Origin: Zeugodacus cucurbitae
Lineage: Eukaryota; Arthropoda; Insecta; Diptera; Tephritidae
Assembly: GCF_028554725.1 (NCBI RefSeq)
Contig: NC_071667.1
Coordinates: 55,731,501-55,795,500 of the forward strand
Length of the DNA: 64,000 nucleotides
Direction: 5' to 3'
In this document: one piece after another, positions 11,593 through 24,458 of the stretch
Position numbering within the stretch: position 1 is the stretch's first letter
Layout: the number at the start of each line of letters is the position of its first letter
The notes under the pieces: model-generated
Databases searched by the model: none
What the model was told of the DNA's origin: nothing
The model's input: the letters and a program-made list of their open reading frames with translations, nothing else
Made by a program: the position numbers and the translations under genes

Positions 11593-13412
11593 AAAGAAAT
11601 AGGCCGAAATGCGTGAGTATGAAGAGCTTGACAAGCTGGCCGACAGGGGTAATGCTCGAAAATTCTACGAAAAGATCCGGCGACTAACAGAAGGTTTGAA
11701 GACCGGAGCACACTCCTGTAGGACCCCCAGAGGTGATCTAGTGTTTGATGCCCAGAGTGCACTGAGTTTCTGGAGGGAACACTTCTCCGACCTGCTGAAT
11801 GGCAGTGAAAGTACAACACCAGGAGATGGCGAACCCGATTCCCCAATCTATGACGATGGAGCAGATGTTCCATTACCCGACCATGAAGAAATTCGAATAG
11901 CAATTATCCGCTTGAAGAACAACAAAGCGGCGGGGGCCGATGGACTACCGGCCGAGCTATTCAAATACGGCGGCGAAGAACTGATAAGGTGCACGCATCA
12001 GCTTCTTTGTAGAACATGGTCGGAAACATGCCCGACAATGGAATCTCAGTGTGCTCTGCCCAATCCATAAAGAGGGAGACCCCACAATCTGCGCCAATTA
12101 CCGTGGTATAAGTCTCCACAATATCGCATATAAGGTTTTGTCGAGCGTATTGTGTGAAAGACTAAAGCCCACCGTCAACTAACTGATTGGACCTTATCAG
12201 TGTGGCTTTAGACATGGAAAATCGACAATGGGCCAAATATTCACCATGCGCCAAATCTTGGAAAAGACCCGAGAGAGAAGAATCCATACTCACCATCTTT
12301 TCATCGATCTTAAAGCTGCCTTCGATAGCACGAAAAGGAGCTGCCTTTATGCCGCGATGTCTGAATTTGGTATCCCTGCAAAACTAATACGGTTATGTAA
12401 ACTGACGTTGAGCAACACCAAAAGCTCCGTCAGGATCGGGAAGGATCTCTCCGAGCCGTTCGATACCAAACGAGGCTTCAGACAGGGTGGCTCACTATCG
12501 TGCGACTTCTTCAATCTATTACTGGATAAAATAATACGAGCTGCAGAGCTAAATAGAGAAGGTACAACCTTCTACAAGAGTGTACAGCTGCTGGCGTATG
12601 CCGATGATATTGATATCATTGGAAGCAACAACAACTGTTCTGTTTTTTCCAGACTAGATAAAGAAGCGAAGCATATGGGTCTGGTGGTGAATGAGGACAA
12701 GACGAAATATAATCAAACAAACAGTCAGCGCACTCGCGTCTTGGCTCCCACGTCACTGTTGACAGTCATACCTTTGAAGTAGTAGATAGTTTCGTCTACC
12801 TGGGAACCAGCGTTAACAACGCCCACAATGTCAGCCTTGCAATCCAACGCAGAATCACTTTTGCCAACAGGTGTTACTTTGGACTGAGTAGGCAATTGCA
12901 AAGTAAAGTCCTCTCTCGACGAACAAAAATCAAACTCTACAAGTCGCTCATTATTCCCGTCCTGATGTATGGCGCCGAAGCGTGGACGATGACAACATCC
13001 GATGAGACGACTCTTGGGGTTTTCGAGAGAAAGGTTTTGCGTAAGATTTATGGTCCTCTGAACATTTGCAACGGCGAATACCGCAGACGATGGAACGATG
13101 AGCTGTACGATTTATACGACGACATTGACATAGTTCAGCGAATAAAAAGACAGCGGCTACGCTGGCTAGGTCATGTTGTACGAATGGATGAAAACACTCC
13201 AGCTCTGAAAGTGTGCGATGCAGTACCCACTGGAGGAAGCCGCGGAAGAGGACGACCTCCACTCCGGTGGAAAGACCAAGTGCAAAGTGACCTAGCTTCA
13301 CTTGGTGTTTCCAGTTGGCGCCAAAAAGCAAAAAGGAGGAACGAGTGGCGCGCTCTGGTGGATTCGGCTATAATCGCGGTTTCTACGCCAAATATATATA
13401 TATATATATATA
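11593..13412 (+). mobile_element. RTE-type LINE, 5'-truncated, with frameshifts, ending in (TA)n
   Basis: Three overlapping frames give one broken polyprotein. 11609-12070 reads the linker and first RT blocks (IAIIRLKNNKAAGADGLPAE). 12228-12782 reads the RT core (HLFIDLKAAFDS, KRGFRQGGSLSCDFFN, LAYADDIDIIG). 12896-13380 reads the C-terminal domain (LIIPVLMYGAEAW, RLRWLGHVVRMDE, GRGRPPLRWKDQV). Frameshifts near 12060 and 12715 and an in-frame stop near 12180 disable it. The upstream endonuclease is absent. The 3' end is a TATATA tract (13391-13412) rather than poly(A), which suits the RTE clade, whose members usually end in short tandem repeats. The copy at 415-1159 belongs to the same family. 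Confidence 0.85.
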
Positions 13413-13439
13413 TATTTATTGCTGTCATAAGATCAACTC

Positions 13440-14272
13440 TTTTACGAATCCTTCTAAAGTATGCTAATTTTTTGCCAATTTTCTATATTGTCTATAATAA
13501 TACCCAGGTATTTAATGTTTTTAGTTTTCTCAATACTTTTATTATTTATTGTTAAATCAAAAGTCCCTCTGAAATTTATTTCCATAAATTTTGTTTTACT
13601 CTCATTTAGTTTAAGTTTATTCATATTTAACCACTTACTAACTTCATCAATATCATTTAGTATGTTATTCTTACGCATTTACGCATTCTGAATATATTAG
13701 AGTGTCATTAGCATATAGTGTTATCTTACATGTTTTTATTACCGATTCTATGTCATTTATATATAATACGAATAGTATCGGTCCTAGAATTGATCTCTGT
13801 GGTATTCCTTTCTCAACAATACCCCACTGTGATATTTTTTCATTTACTTTTGTTCTTTGACATCTATTTTCCAAATACGACTTAAACCAGTTAAGTTCGA
13901 TTCCCTGAACCTCATAATTATACATCTTATTTATAAGTATGTTTCTGTCTATGGTTTCAAAGGCCCTTTTAAAATCAAGAAAAATTGCAATAATTTTGTT
14001 ATTTGTTCCCTTTGTTTTCCATTCATCTACGATATAATTTATCGCTGTTTCACATGAGTCATACTTGCGGAAACCCGATTGGAATTTTTAAAGAAGCATA
14101 TTATCTTCAAGATATTCCATTAATTGTTCTTGCACTACGATTTCTAACAGTTTTTCGATAGTTTTTAATGTATTGGTCTAAATTCTTCTACATACTTTCT
14201 TCGTGTTACGTACTTTTTGAATTGGGGTTATCATATTATAGATTCTTTTAGCGATTGTGGGAAGACCCTTTC
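13440..14272 (-). pseudogene. Jockey-type RT fragment, minus strand, several frameshifts
   Basis: Read on the minus strand from about 14270 down, the pieces appear in the proper order: LPTIAKRIYNMITPIQK, then TIEKLLEIVVQEQLMEYLEDN (about 14100-14160), QSGFRKYDSCETAINYIVDE and IIAIFLDFKRAFETIDR (about 13960-14090). Next come IPQRSILGPILFVLYINDI and LYANDTLIYSE (catalytic YADD changed to YAND) in 13671-13925, then KLNESKTKFMEI and KYLGIIIDN in 13454-13678. A stop and at least two frameshifts separate them. The second catalytic Asp of the YADD box is lost (Asn), so the copy is dead even apart from the frameshifts. Confidence 0.8.
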
Positions 14273-14354
14273 TAATAATAACCCTTTCTAATAACGATAA
14301 CGATGTTTCTCCACTTATAAGACGTAAAATCCAATGTTGGGCATATCTCGCTTG

Positions 14355-15960
14355 TGCAAACTACGCACCCATATGGTTTATCAAACACATGAAAACATTA
14401 TTGAGCCAATTGCACACCCACACAGGTGGAAAAAGATCGAAATTAATAATAACACGAAATTTGTCTTTTTTTCGTTTGCATTCTTAACTGTGTCGTAACA
14501 AATTCAGATTAAATACAATGCAAACCTCAAGTAGTTTTTTATTAGCGTTATTTATAGTATATCTGATTAATTGAAATAACTATTATCATTAAAAGCTATG
14601 ACATCATTATAATTTTTTGTTGTAAAATATATTCGTATAACATAGAGTTTGATAAAAATTGTATTCTTGTATAAATTGATCTCAGTCTTGAGCTCACAAA
14701 CATAATTGATCGAAGGGTGTATGATCAGAGCCCAGCTTCTCAAGCAAATGATAACGAACACAGGTAATCTCAAACTGTAAGCCCTATTGAAGTTCTATAA
14801 ATCTTAAGAACTTGAAATTTTAATATAAAAGGAGCCAGAGTACGATTCGCGCTTCGATCTTATGTACAAAATATATATTATTGTAAGTGGAGGACGCCAA
14901 TAGAAGTTTTGTAATTTTACCTAACCTATAAATTTCACAACCATCGGACAATGCATTTTGAGTGCTCAGTTAGCCCCGGAGACAATGAATCCCTGGCTAA
15001 TGTCTAAAAAGACGTTTACCCACGAAAATATTTTGGATGACCCTAAGCGATTTACTTTGACACCAATCAATGAAAACAATTGATCCCACCCTATTGCATG
15101 GAACTGCTTATAGAGCACAAGTGATTCATTGAATAACAACTTCGATTCGAATTAAATACCTGAGACTTCATAAATATTTTGTATTTTTTAATTTTGACGA
15201 TGTTGCTCCAATAATTTTGATTTCACACTCATCACACTCTAGAAGTCCAATTGTCAAAAAATATCGTTGAAATAGTGCAAACGTCGAGTTCGACCATCAA
15301 GCAAGCGCTGTTTCAATTATTCAAGGTATAAGCAATGCACCAAAAACCATTTGGAACCATATACATGAATAATGCTGGATAAAAGAAGAGGTATGGAGGA
15401 CACATGAGTTAATGCAAAAATCCTCATGGACCGAACTTCCATCTGCCAATCGTCGCTGAATCGCAACAAAATCGATACATATCTGAAGCAGATGAGTACC
15501 GGTGATGTAAAAGTGGTTCAGTATCTACAATGATTTATTAAAACAGTCGTGGACAAATCGGAGTGAGCCGGCACACACGATCTGTCCTACCAACAATTAA
15601 ATTGTCTGAAGGAAGCAATTGCTCTGAAGCGGCCAGATTTGGCCAAAATGAGAAGAATTGTGTTCCGTCAGGACAACGCCAGGCTACACACATCGTTAGT
15701 GGCTCATCAAATGCTACGGGGGCTTTTTCTTATGCATTCATCTTATAGTCCGGACCTGGCAGTAGTTGATTACTACCTATTCCTATTTAGGGCTAATGAT
15801 TTTGCTAATGAAAAATTTGCCCGAAGAGAAGCTTGTAACTGTTCCAGTTTCTTTGCCAATCGAGACAAAGATTTCTCTGAGAGTGCTATTTGAAAATAAT
15901 CTTCAAATCGTCTATGAGTTATTGAACAAAACTTTGCATAGTTGATGGAAATCTGCTCGT
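14355..15960 (+). mobile_element. Decayed mariner copy B with transposase remnants
   Basis: This is the uninterrupted counterpart of copy A. Translated remnants on the plus strand appear in order: ILMDRTSICQSSLNRNKIDT (about 15420-15480), STGDVKVVQY (around the first catalytic Asp, about 15490-15520), LKEAIALKRPDLAKM then RIVFRQDNARLHTS (second catalytic Asp, about 15600-15695), and HSSYSPDLAVVDYYLFLF (third Asp region, about 15735-15790). The C-terminal EEAL..FFA-like segment follows (to about 15895). These match mariner (DD34D) transposases, but stops, frameshifts and an internal deletion of roughly 50 codons after the first Asp make it a pseudogene. I could not find convincing terminal inverted repeats. 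Confidence 0.7.
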
Positions 15961-16477
15961 TTTACTTATGCTAAATTTATGATTTTTTTACTAGACCACA
16001 CTATATTGTGATTTTTTTAACAATAGTCAGTTATACTGGGTTTATTTTTGTTTAACAATTTTCTCTAGCCTCTAATAAAAAACTCTTGGAGTTTAGAAAA
16101 ATCAACTGAACCATTCTCTCTTAGTTTATCATAGGAGAACTAAGTGATAATTTCTTAAATGTTTGCTAATAAGTGCTTCAAAAGGTTTGATTGGAAAGTA
16201 AAAATGTTTAAATCGGTTTTATTGCTTACACAAGCACCTTATCACTGTTCACCGGGTTCATAAATAAAATCAAAATTTTGACTTTTGTTACATTGGCCAA
16301 TAGGGGGCCATAAAAAGAAACTAATAAGACACACGTGACGCATAACTTTGCGTAACATAAATATGTATTCAAATGGATAACTATATTTGCATAAAGTGGC
16401 GGTCATCAAAATGGAAACAGTGATTTTCATTGTGGGAATTAAAAGTTCCCACAAAAACAGTTATGATATTATAACTA
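15961..16477. other. AT-rich intergenic sequence, no gene seen
   Basis: Nothing recognisable. The short minus-strand ORF at 16242-16454 lacks any known motif. Confidence 0.4.
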
Positions 16478-17590
16478 AGCTTTTTTTTAAATTTATTTAT
16501 TTATTTTATTTCATTTAATTTTTTATTATTTATTATTAATTAATATTATTTTTTATTAATATTTTCATTTTTTTATTTCTTTTTTTTTGTTAAAAATTGT
16601 AATAATTTAATTTAAATACAATATTATTAATTATTACAACTTTTCTTCCGCCGTTTTCCAATAGATGTTCTAGAGTCAAGCACTGGTCGATTAAATCGAT
16701 TTTTTTTTATATCGATCTCCCAACATTAACCCAAAAATATTTGTAGAGATTTGTTTGCATCCCAAACTTATTTTCAACTGAAAATGTCACTTTTTGAGCC
16801 GAGTTCTCGACATTTGCGGGAAATTTTGCTTTTCTTATTTAATTCCAAGAAAAGTCTCAGGCTCATCGACATTTGTAACCGTTTTTATACAAAAAAGCCT
16901 TAAATTTACAAAAACAAAACAGCGAAAGCAAAGTTGTAGACGTAATACTTTAATTATGTATTTTATTATATTTAATTTTTTATTATTATTTTTATTTTAC
17001 TTTTTTTATTTTATTTTTTATTTTATTTTTTTATTTTTTATTTTATTATATTTTTTTTATTTTATTTTTTTTTATATTTTATTTTATTTTTTTATATTTT
17101 ATTTTATTTTTTTATTTTTCATTTTATTTTAGTATTTTTTATTTAATTTAATTTTTTTATTTTTTATTTTATTTTTTTATATTTTATTTTTTGTTTTATT
17201 TTTTTATTTTTTATTTTATTTTATTTTTTATTTTTTATTTTATTTTTTTATATTACATTTTATTTTATTATTTTTTTATTTTTTATTTTTTTTTTATTTT
17301 TTATTTTATTTTTTTATTTTTTATTTTATTTTAGTATTTTTTATTTTATTTATTTTTTATTTTATTTTTTATTTTATTTTTTTATTTTTTATTTTATTTT
17401 TTTATTTTTTATATAATTTTTTTATTATTTATTTTATTTTTTTATTTTTTATTATTACTATTTTTTTAAATTTTTTTTTATTTTATTTTATTTTTTATTA
17501 TTATTTTTATTTTATTATGATTTTCATTTTCTTTTATTTTTTTATTTATAATAATTATTTTATTTAAAATAAAAAAAAAATATTTTTCTA
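16478..17590. repeat. T-rich low-complexity tract, (TTTTATTT)n-like
   Basis: Over a kilobase is almost only T and A on the plus strand, in irregular units such as TTTTATTTTA and TTTTTTATTTT. It is interrupted at 16632-16945 by an ordinary-complexity insert, the MITE listed separately. The MITE therefore either landed in the tract or seeded it. Apparent ORFs rich in Phe, Ile, Tyr and Leu here are artefacts of composition. Confidence 0.85.
16632..16945 (+). mobile_element. MITE copy 1 (CTTCCGCCGTTTT family)
   Basis: About 314 bp, near-identical to 51204-51546 (same orientation) and 53308-53635 (opposite). The ends are inverted: the left end carries ACAAC..CTTCCGCCGTTTT and the right end ends with GCAAAGTTGTAGAC, with the terminal repeat partly eroded here. 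The interior carries shared landmarks such as CAATAGATGTTCTAGAGTCA and TGTCACTTTTTGAGCCGA and has no coding capacity. Terminal inversion, short length and several dispersed copies in one window identify a non-autonomous DNA element. Confidence 0.8.
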
Positions 17591-19927
17591 AAAAAGTATC
17601 CATAATTCAATTAAATTGTATTTAATGCTACTTTAACTGTAAAAAAAATAGTTTGACAAATATTTATTATGCATTAATAAGGCAGATAAACAAATATTTT
17701 GGCTTTTATAACCAAATAACTTTCGTTTTCACAACTTTTCCGAGAGTTAATAAGAATATGAACGCCAAGGCATGTTTTACTTGTAATCTGTATACGAAGC
17801 AGTTTTGAGCGGTATATTCACGTTTTTTATTTACACAAAACAAGGTGAAACGGTGAAATTGTGGTGGCGGGTGTAATATTTGGGAGCCAAAAATTGCGGC
17901 TATTATAAATTCAACATGACAAATATATGTTCTTGTGATTTAATTGTTTAACATTTGCTCTCCGAAATGATATACCTTAGTGTGTTGAAAAGAAAACAAC
18001 GGAAACGAAATAAGCTATGAGAAAACATAATAAGGGATCAAAATATTACTTATCCGATTTTTCTTCTAAATATGGCGGAGCGCATAAAAGTTTGTGTATT
18101 TGAGCTAAATCTGGCTGGCTTTTCTGATTATTTCTGTTTAAACACGAGTTTGCGATTTATTATGCACCTTAATGCTAAACGCTTACTCATACTTGTCAAA
18201 GAAATATAGGGCTTTATTATGGAAAAACTTAGGGATTCTTATGCGAAGCATAAACGATTTGCAATTCTTTGTATTATAGCTGCATCTGTGAAATGAACCC
18301 AACTCAAATTGTCTTCATTGACAAAATTTTTGTTGACCTTCAGTCAAGGTTAAAGGTTATAGAGATTACACATTTTTGCGTTATGAAATTTACTCGGACA
18401 CTGGTGAAATTCAAATGCTGTTATAATATAGAATTTGCAAAAACAATAACCACCCACGTAATCGCATAACAAGGTCCCTTCAAATCCAAAACAATAGAAA
18501 TAGACATTGTTGTGTGTTATAGTCATGGGTTGTCAGACAACACAAGTATGCACTCAAATACCGCTAAGAGTTAAAATTATATTTGCAATGACTCGGCACT
18601 TTTGGAGAACGGCAGAGGAAATGACTTCTGCATTTTTTGCAACGCACTCGTTCTTCCTTAAAACCTTTCCACCTTCCAATTTGGTATCTTAAAAATACGT
18701 TACAAATATCGTAATTAGCGCTATCTGCCACGAAGCGACATCGAAGTAGTCCAAACAAGTCGGCTAGCACCGACTATTTGTAAGCACTATAGGAGTGTGA
18801 CAAAGCATGAGATGTAAATGATAATGCGGTTTTTACGAGTATTTCAGTAAATGATATGGACATTCTAACGAGGACAGCGGTAATGACAGACATTCTTACT
18901 TAAAAGCCAATTACGGTGGGTATGTGCGTCAAATCAATGAAACCAATATTTTTTATTAACGAATTATTAATTTCACTTCTCAAAAACACAAAAACCTTAA
19001 CAAAAAATATAATTGCTAAAATAAATTGGTATAAAAAACTTATTTACACCCATTTTTTTTATTTTGTTATAGGAATTTATTTTCTCAAATTAAGAAAAAA
19101 TAATAATAATATTGTTCTATACGAAGATAACTTTATGAACTTAAGCTATTATTATATTATCAAATTAGATCCACATATTTATCAAGCAGTACATTCGTGT
19201 TGGTTTTGCTGAAATGTTAAGTAAACGGAAGTACGGAAGATTAGCCTTTGATCATTCTTGCATCTGTTCCGACGACAATAGGCGATAATTTCATTTAAAC
19301 CCCATTTAGATATGTATAGAAATGCTTGCAACATTTTATAAACTATTCACTTAAGGGGTTTGGGGTAGTCAGAATTTTCATATACATTTTTATTTATTTA
19401 TTTTTTTTTTGTTAAGTGTTTGTAAGTATTATCTTAAAAATATTTTCTGAAAATTTAAAGTTGATCCGATAATTACTTATCGAGTTAATCGACAAATAAC
19501 AAAGAAGTGTGAAACTTTTTTTTCTCAAAAATATGTTTTTGAACTGGTGACAACTGTAACTCGAAAACCTCTCAGTAGATTTTAATGAAATTTCTACAGC
19601 TTTTAGAATACATTTTGTTGGTTTTCAATAAAAGAAAAAAGCTCCAGGATTTTCTATTTAAAAAACTATTTTTTCTTATCCGATGAATCAACAAGAACTT
19701 ATGATTGTCACCGCAAGACCTTTTTTGGAATTGGGTCAACACAAACAGCTATAGCTATATAAATTTTTCGATCGAAGAACTAGATTTTTCTTATCTTACA
19801 ATGCCATTTTGCCCTTGAATTTGTTCTTGCTTCTTGTTTTGAAAATTACAGCATTTAAGTTACATATTTTGAAATGTTTATAGGGATCGGTTATTTTAAT
19901 TCGCACTCAAATTCTCCAACTTTGTTT
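17591..19927. other. Intergenic sequence, no gene recognised
   Basis: AT-rich, with small ORFs that look random (for example 18269-18469 and 18916-19212). The part from about 19360 to 19800 (beginning AAGGGGTTTGGGGTAGTCAG) reads like a dispersed repeat fragment, but I cannot name its family. Confidence 0.4.
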
Positions 19928-20990
19928 TTTTTTATACCCTTTTTATACCCTGAACAGGATATATTAAGTTTCACAAAGTTTGTAACACCCTGAAGGAAGC
20001 GTCGGAGGCCCTATAAAGTATATATGTATATAAATGATCAAGTATGTTGAACTAAGTCGATTTAGCCATGTCCGTCTGTCTGTCTGTATGTCTGTATATA
20101 TACGAACTAGTCCTTCAGTTTTTAAGATATCGTTTTGAAATTTTGCAGATGTTATTTTCTCTTCAAGAAGCTGCTCATTTGTCGGTACTGCCGATATCGG
20201 ACCACTATATCATATAGCTGCCATACAAACTATCGATCGGAATCAAGGGCTCGTATGGAAAACTTCCGCATTTTACTACATATCTTCACAAAATTTGGTG
20301 TGAGTTATTGTTCATAGAAATAATTTAATCTCCGAAAAAATTGTTCAAATCGGTTCACTATAGCATATAGCTGTCATACAAACTAAACGATCGGAATCAA
20401 GGGCTTGTATGGAAAACTTCCGCATTTTACCACGAAATTTGGTGTGAGTTATTGTTCATAGAAATAATTTAATCTCCGAAAAAATTGTTCAAATCGGTTC
20501 ACTATATCATATAGCTGCCATACAAATTGAACGATCGGAATCAAGGGCTTGTATGGAAAACTTCCGCATTTTACTACATATCTTCACGAAATTTGGTGCG
20601 AGTGATTGTTCATAGAAATAATTTAATATCCGAAAAAATTGTTCAGATCGGTTCACTATAGCATATAGCTGCCATACAAATCGAACGATCGGAATCAATG
20701 GCTTGTATGGAAAATTTTCACATTTGACGTGGTATCTTCACGAAATTTGACATGGATTACTGCTTAGGGTAATAATATAATCTCCGAAGAAATTGTTCAG
20801 ATAACTATATAACCTAAATGTTTCTAGCAAACAATCCGACTAAAAAGAATTAGTAAAATGTTTTCTTTATTTTTTACTTACATTTTCTTACGTCTCTAGA
20901 TTTGCTTAAACACATAGTTACTAAAATAAATGCACCTGTGAAGGGTATATTAGCTTCGGTACAGCCGAAGTTAACGTTTTTTCTTGTTTT
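19928..20990 (+). repeat. Mini-me-like interspersed repeat
   Basis: The element opens with TATACCCTGAACAGGATATA and has a TA-rich stretch (about 20017-20035). A conserved core follows (GTATGTTGAACTAAGTCGAT), then a GTCY tract (about 20068-20090). It closes with TAGCTTCGGTACAGCCGAAG, a small inverted repeat, and GTTAACG. A conserved core flanked by (TA)n and (GTCY)n is the described signature of dipteran mini-me elements. It contains the tandem array listed next. Confidence 0.7.
20195..20803 (+). repeat. Four tandem ~154-bp units inside the mini-me-like repeat
   Basis: Units start at 20195, 20349, 20493 and 20647 with ATCGG(A/T)(C/T)CACTATA, giving spacings of 154, 144 and 154 bp. The second unit lacks about 10 bp around TACATATCTTCAC. 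Shared landmarks are CATATAGCTG(C/T)CATACAAA, CGATCGGAATCAA and TTTAATCTCCGAAAAAATTG. The last unit is the most diverged. Units 1-3 are so alike that local duplication or conversion is likely. Confidence 0.8.
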
Positions 20991-23900
20991 TAACTGAAAT
21001 GCGTTTGTTGTGATTCATATATTTACGGAATATAATTAGTGCTTGAATTTATTTCGATTTTTTTTTCGAAACAAACCATTACTTTGGTTCCAAAAAATAT
21101 GTAATAGTACATCGTGGAGTCCGACTAAAAAGAAACTGATAAAAAACTGACTACAAAGTTGTACTCTGATGTCAAAAAGTTTTCATCTGAAAGCGCTGCG
21201 CTAATCGATCCAATATTGAATATAAAGGTTATATCATTTTTACAATTCCATAAAAAAATAGGCGTAAAAGTTCCATTATGCCTTATTCTTCTATCTAATT
21301 TTATTATGTAAACAAACTTCCAGGTAGAAAAAATTTCGAATCCCAATCAAACCAGATTTCGTTATTAATACTCATAAACCCCTTCAAATAGTGATGCCTA
21401 AAGAAAAGCAAATATCGCGACACAACAGGTAGCAACAACGACGTTAAGCTGGCATAGATGCAATCACACGCTACAACAACTTTTATGAAAACAAAAACAT
21501 TTAAGACACCCAACATAGATATATACATGCATATGCATATAGGCAGTGAGAATGTGTGGTGGAAAACGTGTTAGTATTGAGCAGTTGCACCCAAACAATA
21601 CGGATGCATATCCCGCGTACGGTTGCCCGTTGTTTGCTGCACAATTGGACGCATGTAGGAATGTATGTATGCCCGTATATACGTAGTTGTGTCGCCGTTT
21701 TGCATTTTTAAACGTTTAATTTTTCCAATCAAAAGCCGGTTGTTTTTCTACTATATGTATAAATTTTCATGTAAGCTTCGGCTGTTCCAAGTCAGTGGAA
21801 AGTCACGTAGGCCTGCTCTGAAATCAGCTTGGCTTCACGAACAGCTTCTACTAAAATTGGAGCATGGAACAGAAAACAAAAAAAAAAAAAAATATCCACA
21901 TTTTAAATACATGCAAATGCTACTCTACATTGAATGCAAAGGCGTGGAGGAAGACAAAAATCTTATAAATTTTTAAAACCTCAAAAGTTATGAGATAAGA
22001 AAACGGGTGAATTGATAAAGACATAATTCACAAGCACATGCCTACTACACACATACATATGGACATACATATGCACATGCCCACATTACAAAGAAACTAG
22101 CGTGTAATATGCGAACGAAAACGAAGTCAAAACAAATGAGAACAAACGTGTTGTTGTAGACACAAAAAAATGTGTAAAATTACAAGATTTTAGCTATAAA
22201 TAAAATAAAAAAAAATTCAAATTGGATTTCGTACAATTTTGAGAAATTTTATTTTCATGTGATTTTATGCACTTGTCGTTTTAAAAAAGAAAGTGAAATT
22301 TTAAATTTAATTAAATAATAACTTTTGAAAATTATAGTGATTTTAGTTTTAAAACTCAAATAAATTCATTTAATATTCATATTCATATTTGTTGGTAAAA
22401 ATACAAATATTTCTTGTTATTGTTATGAAGAATTGGTATCTAATGTAACTAAAGAATCAGCTGACTATGAATATCAGTCGCTATATGCACTTTAATGCAA
22501 ACGCTCAAGCAAGGTGAAAAGCAATTGAACTCGTGAACTCAAGGTCGTTGTCAAAACAAAAATTTATGTGTTGCAGTTTACAATTGTACATATGATTGTA
22601 TGTATGTGTGTAATGTAAAACATTTTTTTCTTATTTTTTGAACCACATAATGTTTGGGAGAACAACGAATATATCGTTCCTGATCTTCAAAACCGGATTT
22701 GACACGGTTTTTCATCCAGCCAAGTACTGTCCCCGTAAATGGAAATCCCCCCAAACTGTTAGGGCTGCCGCAGCCAAAACAAGAATTACTAATTTTTATA
22801 TAATCGACAAATTCCAAATTCTATCCATCACAACTGCCATAACAACACTAGTAGTAACTAGTAACTTCTTGCAATACTCGACGCTAATTTTTATTGTTTT
22901 TATTCCACGAGTATTTTTGGTAGCGAATAAAACATGCAAAATGTTGCTCACACTTTAGCATTCACTTCTTGACTTGAAACTCAAATGTTAATTGTTTTTA
23001 ACACGTGAGTAATACCTACCCGCATACCAACACATTTGTTTATATGGTAATTCAAGTACACAGAAATATAATAATATTATTTAATATATTATATTCAGAG
23101 CTTCGTACGCAAATGGTATATGTAAAAAATAAAATAAAATAAAATAAAATAGTTTATTGAAGTTTTATATATTTTTAATAGTTTTATTTGTTGCATAAAA
23201 CTGTAAATTTCATTTTACTTCTAACGACCTCGTAGTGTTAACATTCAACTTGATAAATTCAAGGTTAATATACCAAACGGTACAAAAGAAACAATTAAAG
23301 TTTGCAATTATACATACATAAATTATGTTGATTGCATGCACAAATTTGTGTATTCTGGCTATTTGCTCATTCTTGCATTTTGTACGTTCTACGAGTATTA
23401 GTTTATTGAGGAATTGTTTGAATCGCTTACCAATACACAATGGCTAACTGTCATAGTTTCCTATTTCTTAGAGCTTTGTACTTTCAAATTTAAATGCCTA
23501 AAATTCCTAATTATTTGAGCATGAAATTAAACTTGTTCATAGCATTTAAATTTTTAACAAATACATTTTTTATTATTTTTTTACTTTAACCATGATGGCA
23601 TGCGAATTGTGAATCTAAACAATTTTGTAAAATAAAATGTCTCCATATGCATAGGTACAGTTTATCAGGTCAAGGTGATTAAAGAAATTGCGTAATAAAG
23701 CAATTGAATGGAAATGAATAACAATCTAAAGCGAATGAAAGAATTAGGAAAAAAAGATATACATATATATAAATAACATATCTTGGAAGATCGACACTCA
23801 AAGATATTATATATAATACTGTGAATACCTTAAATTATATATTATTTTTGATTATGGAAAATTTAAAAAAAAAAAATTCAAAACTAAATACAAAAAAGGT

Positions 23901-24458
23901 CCAAAAAGTTCCATGACGAAATGTTTACTACTAAGCTAACTGTAAAATAAAATGTATAGGGAAGTACAAGCCGTTGAAACCACATGTATACCTATGTATC
24001 ATTATTATTTTCAGGTATTGTAATGTAAACTACTCCAATAAGAATTCGAGAAATAATTGTCACCCTCCAGAATTTATTCCACAAAATTGAGACATAAATG
24101 GAGAAAAATTGCATGGTAAAAAAAAAAAAATGTATATTAATCAGCTTGGTGGTACAAATATGGAGAAGATCGGAACTGAAAACATATACATAGTATCTGT
24201 GGAATAAAAATACATATCCATTTGTCATGTAGGTACATGGTTGCGTTGGAATTAAACGAAGTAGAGTACTTTAAATGCCAATAAATAAGTGTACACAGTG
24301 TTAGTTTTCAATTTACGAATTTTCTATAAGAAGCACAGTTTAAATATGCATAGAGCATTTTTAACAAAAACAAAAAAAAAACTATAATATGTAGCTATTA
24401 TAACTATATTGACATAAGACAGTGATAGATCGTATTTTCATAAGCTTTATATACATAC
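20991..24458. other. Gene-free stretch, probably intronic or intergenic
   Basis: No supported gene. There are short A or T tracts, a (AATAA)n-like run near 23130, and TATG/CATA-type simple sequence. The ORFs at 22578-22958 and 21665-21976 show no known motif. If the exon at 24459-24574 is real, this stretch is the beginning of its first intron (minus strand). Confidence 0.4.

Noticed and set aside
16794..17132. ORF of 112 codons in the T-rich tract
   Set aside because: Its Phe/Tyr/Ile/Leu composition is dictated by TTT/TAT/ATT repeats; it partly overlaps a MITE.
20195..20803. Regularly spaced repeats that might suggest a CRISPR array
   Set aside because: The units are ~154 bp, repeated along their whole length without unique spacers, in an animal genome; this is a tandem array in an interspersed repeat.
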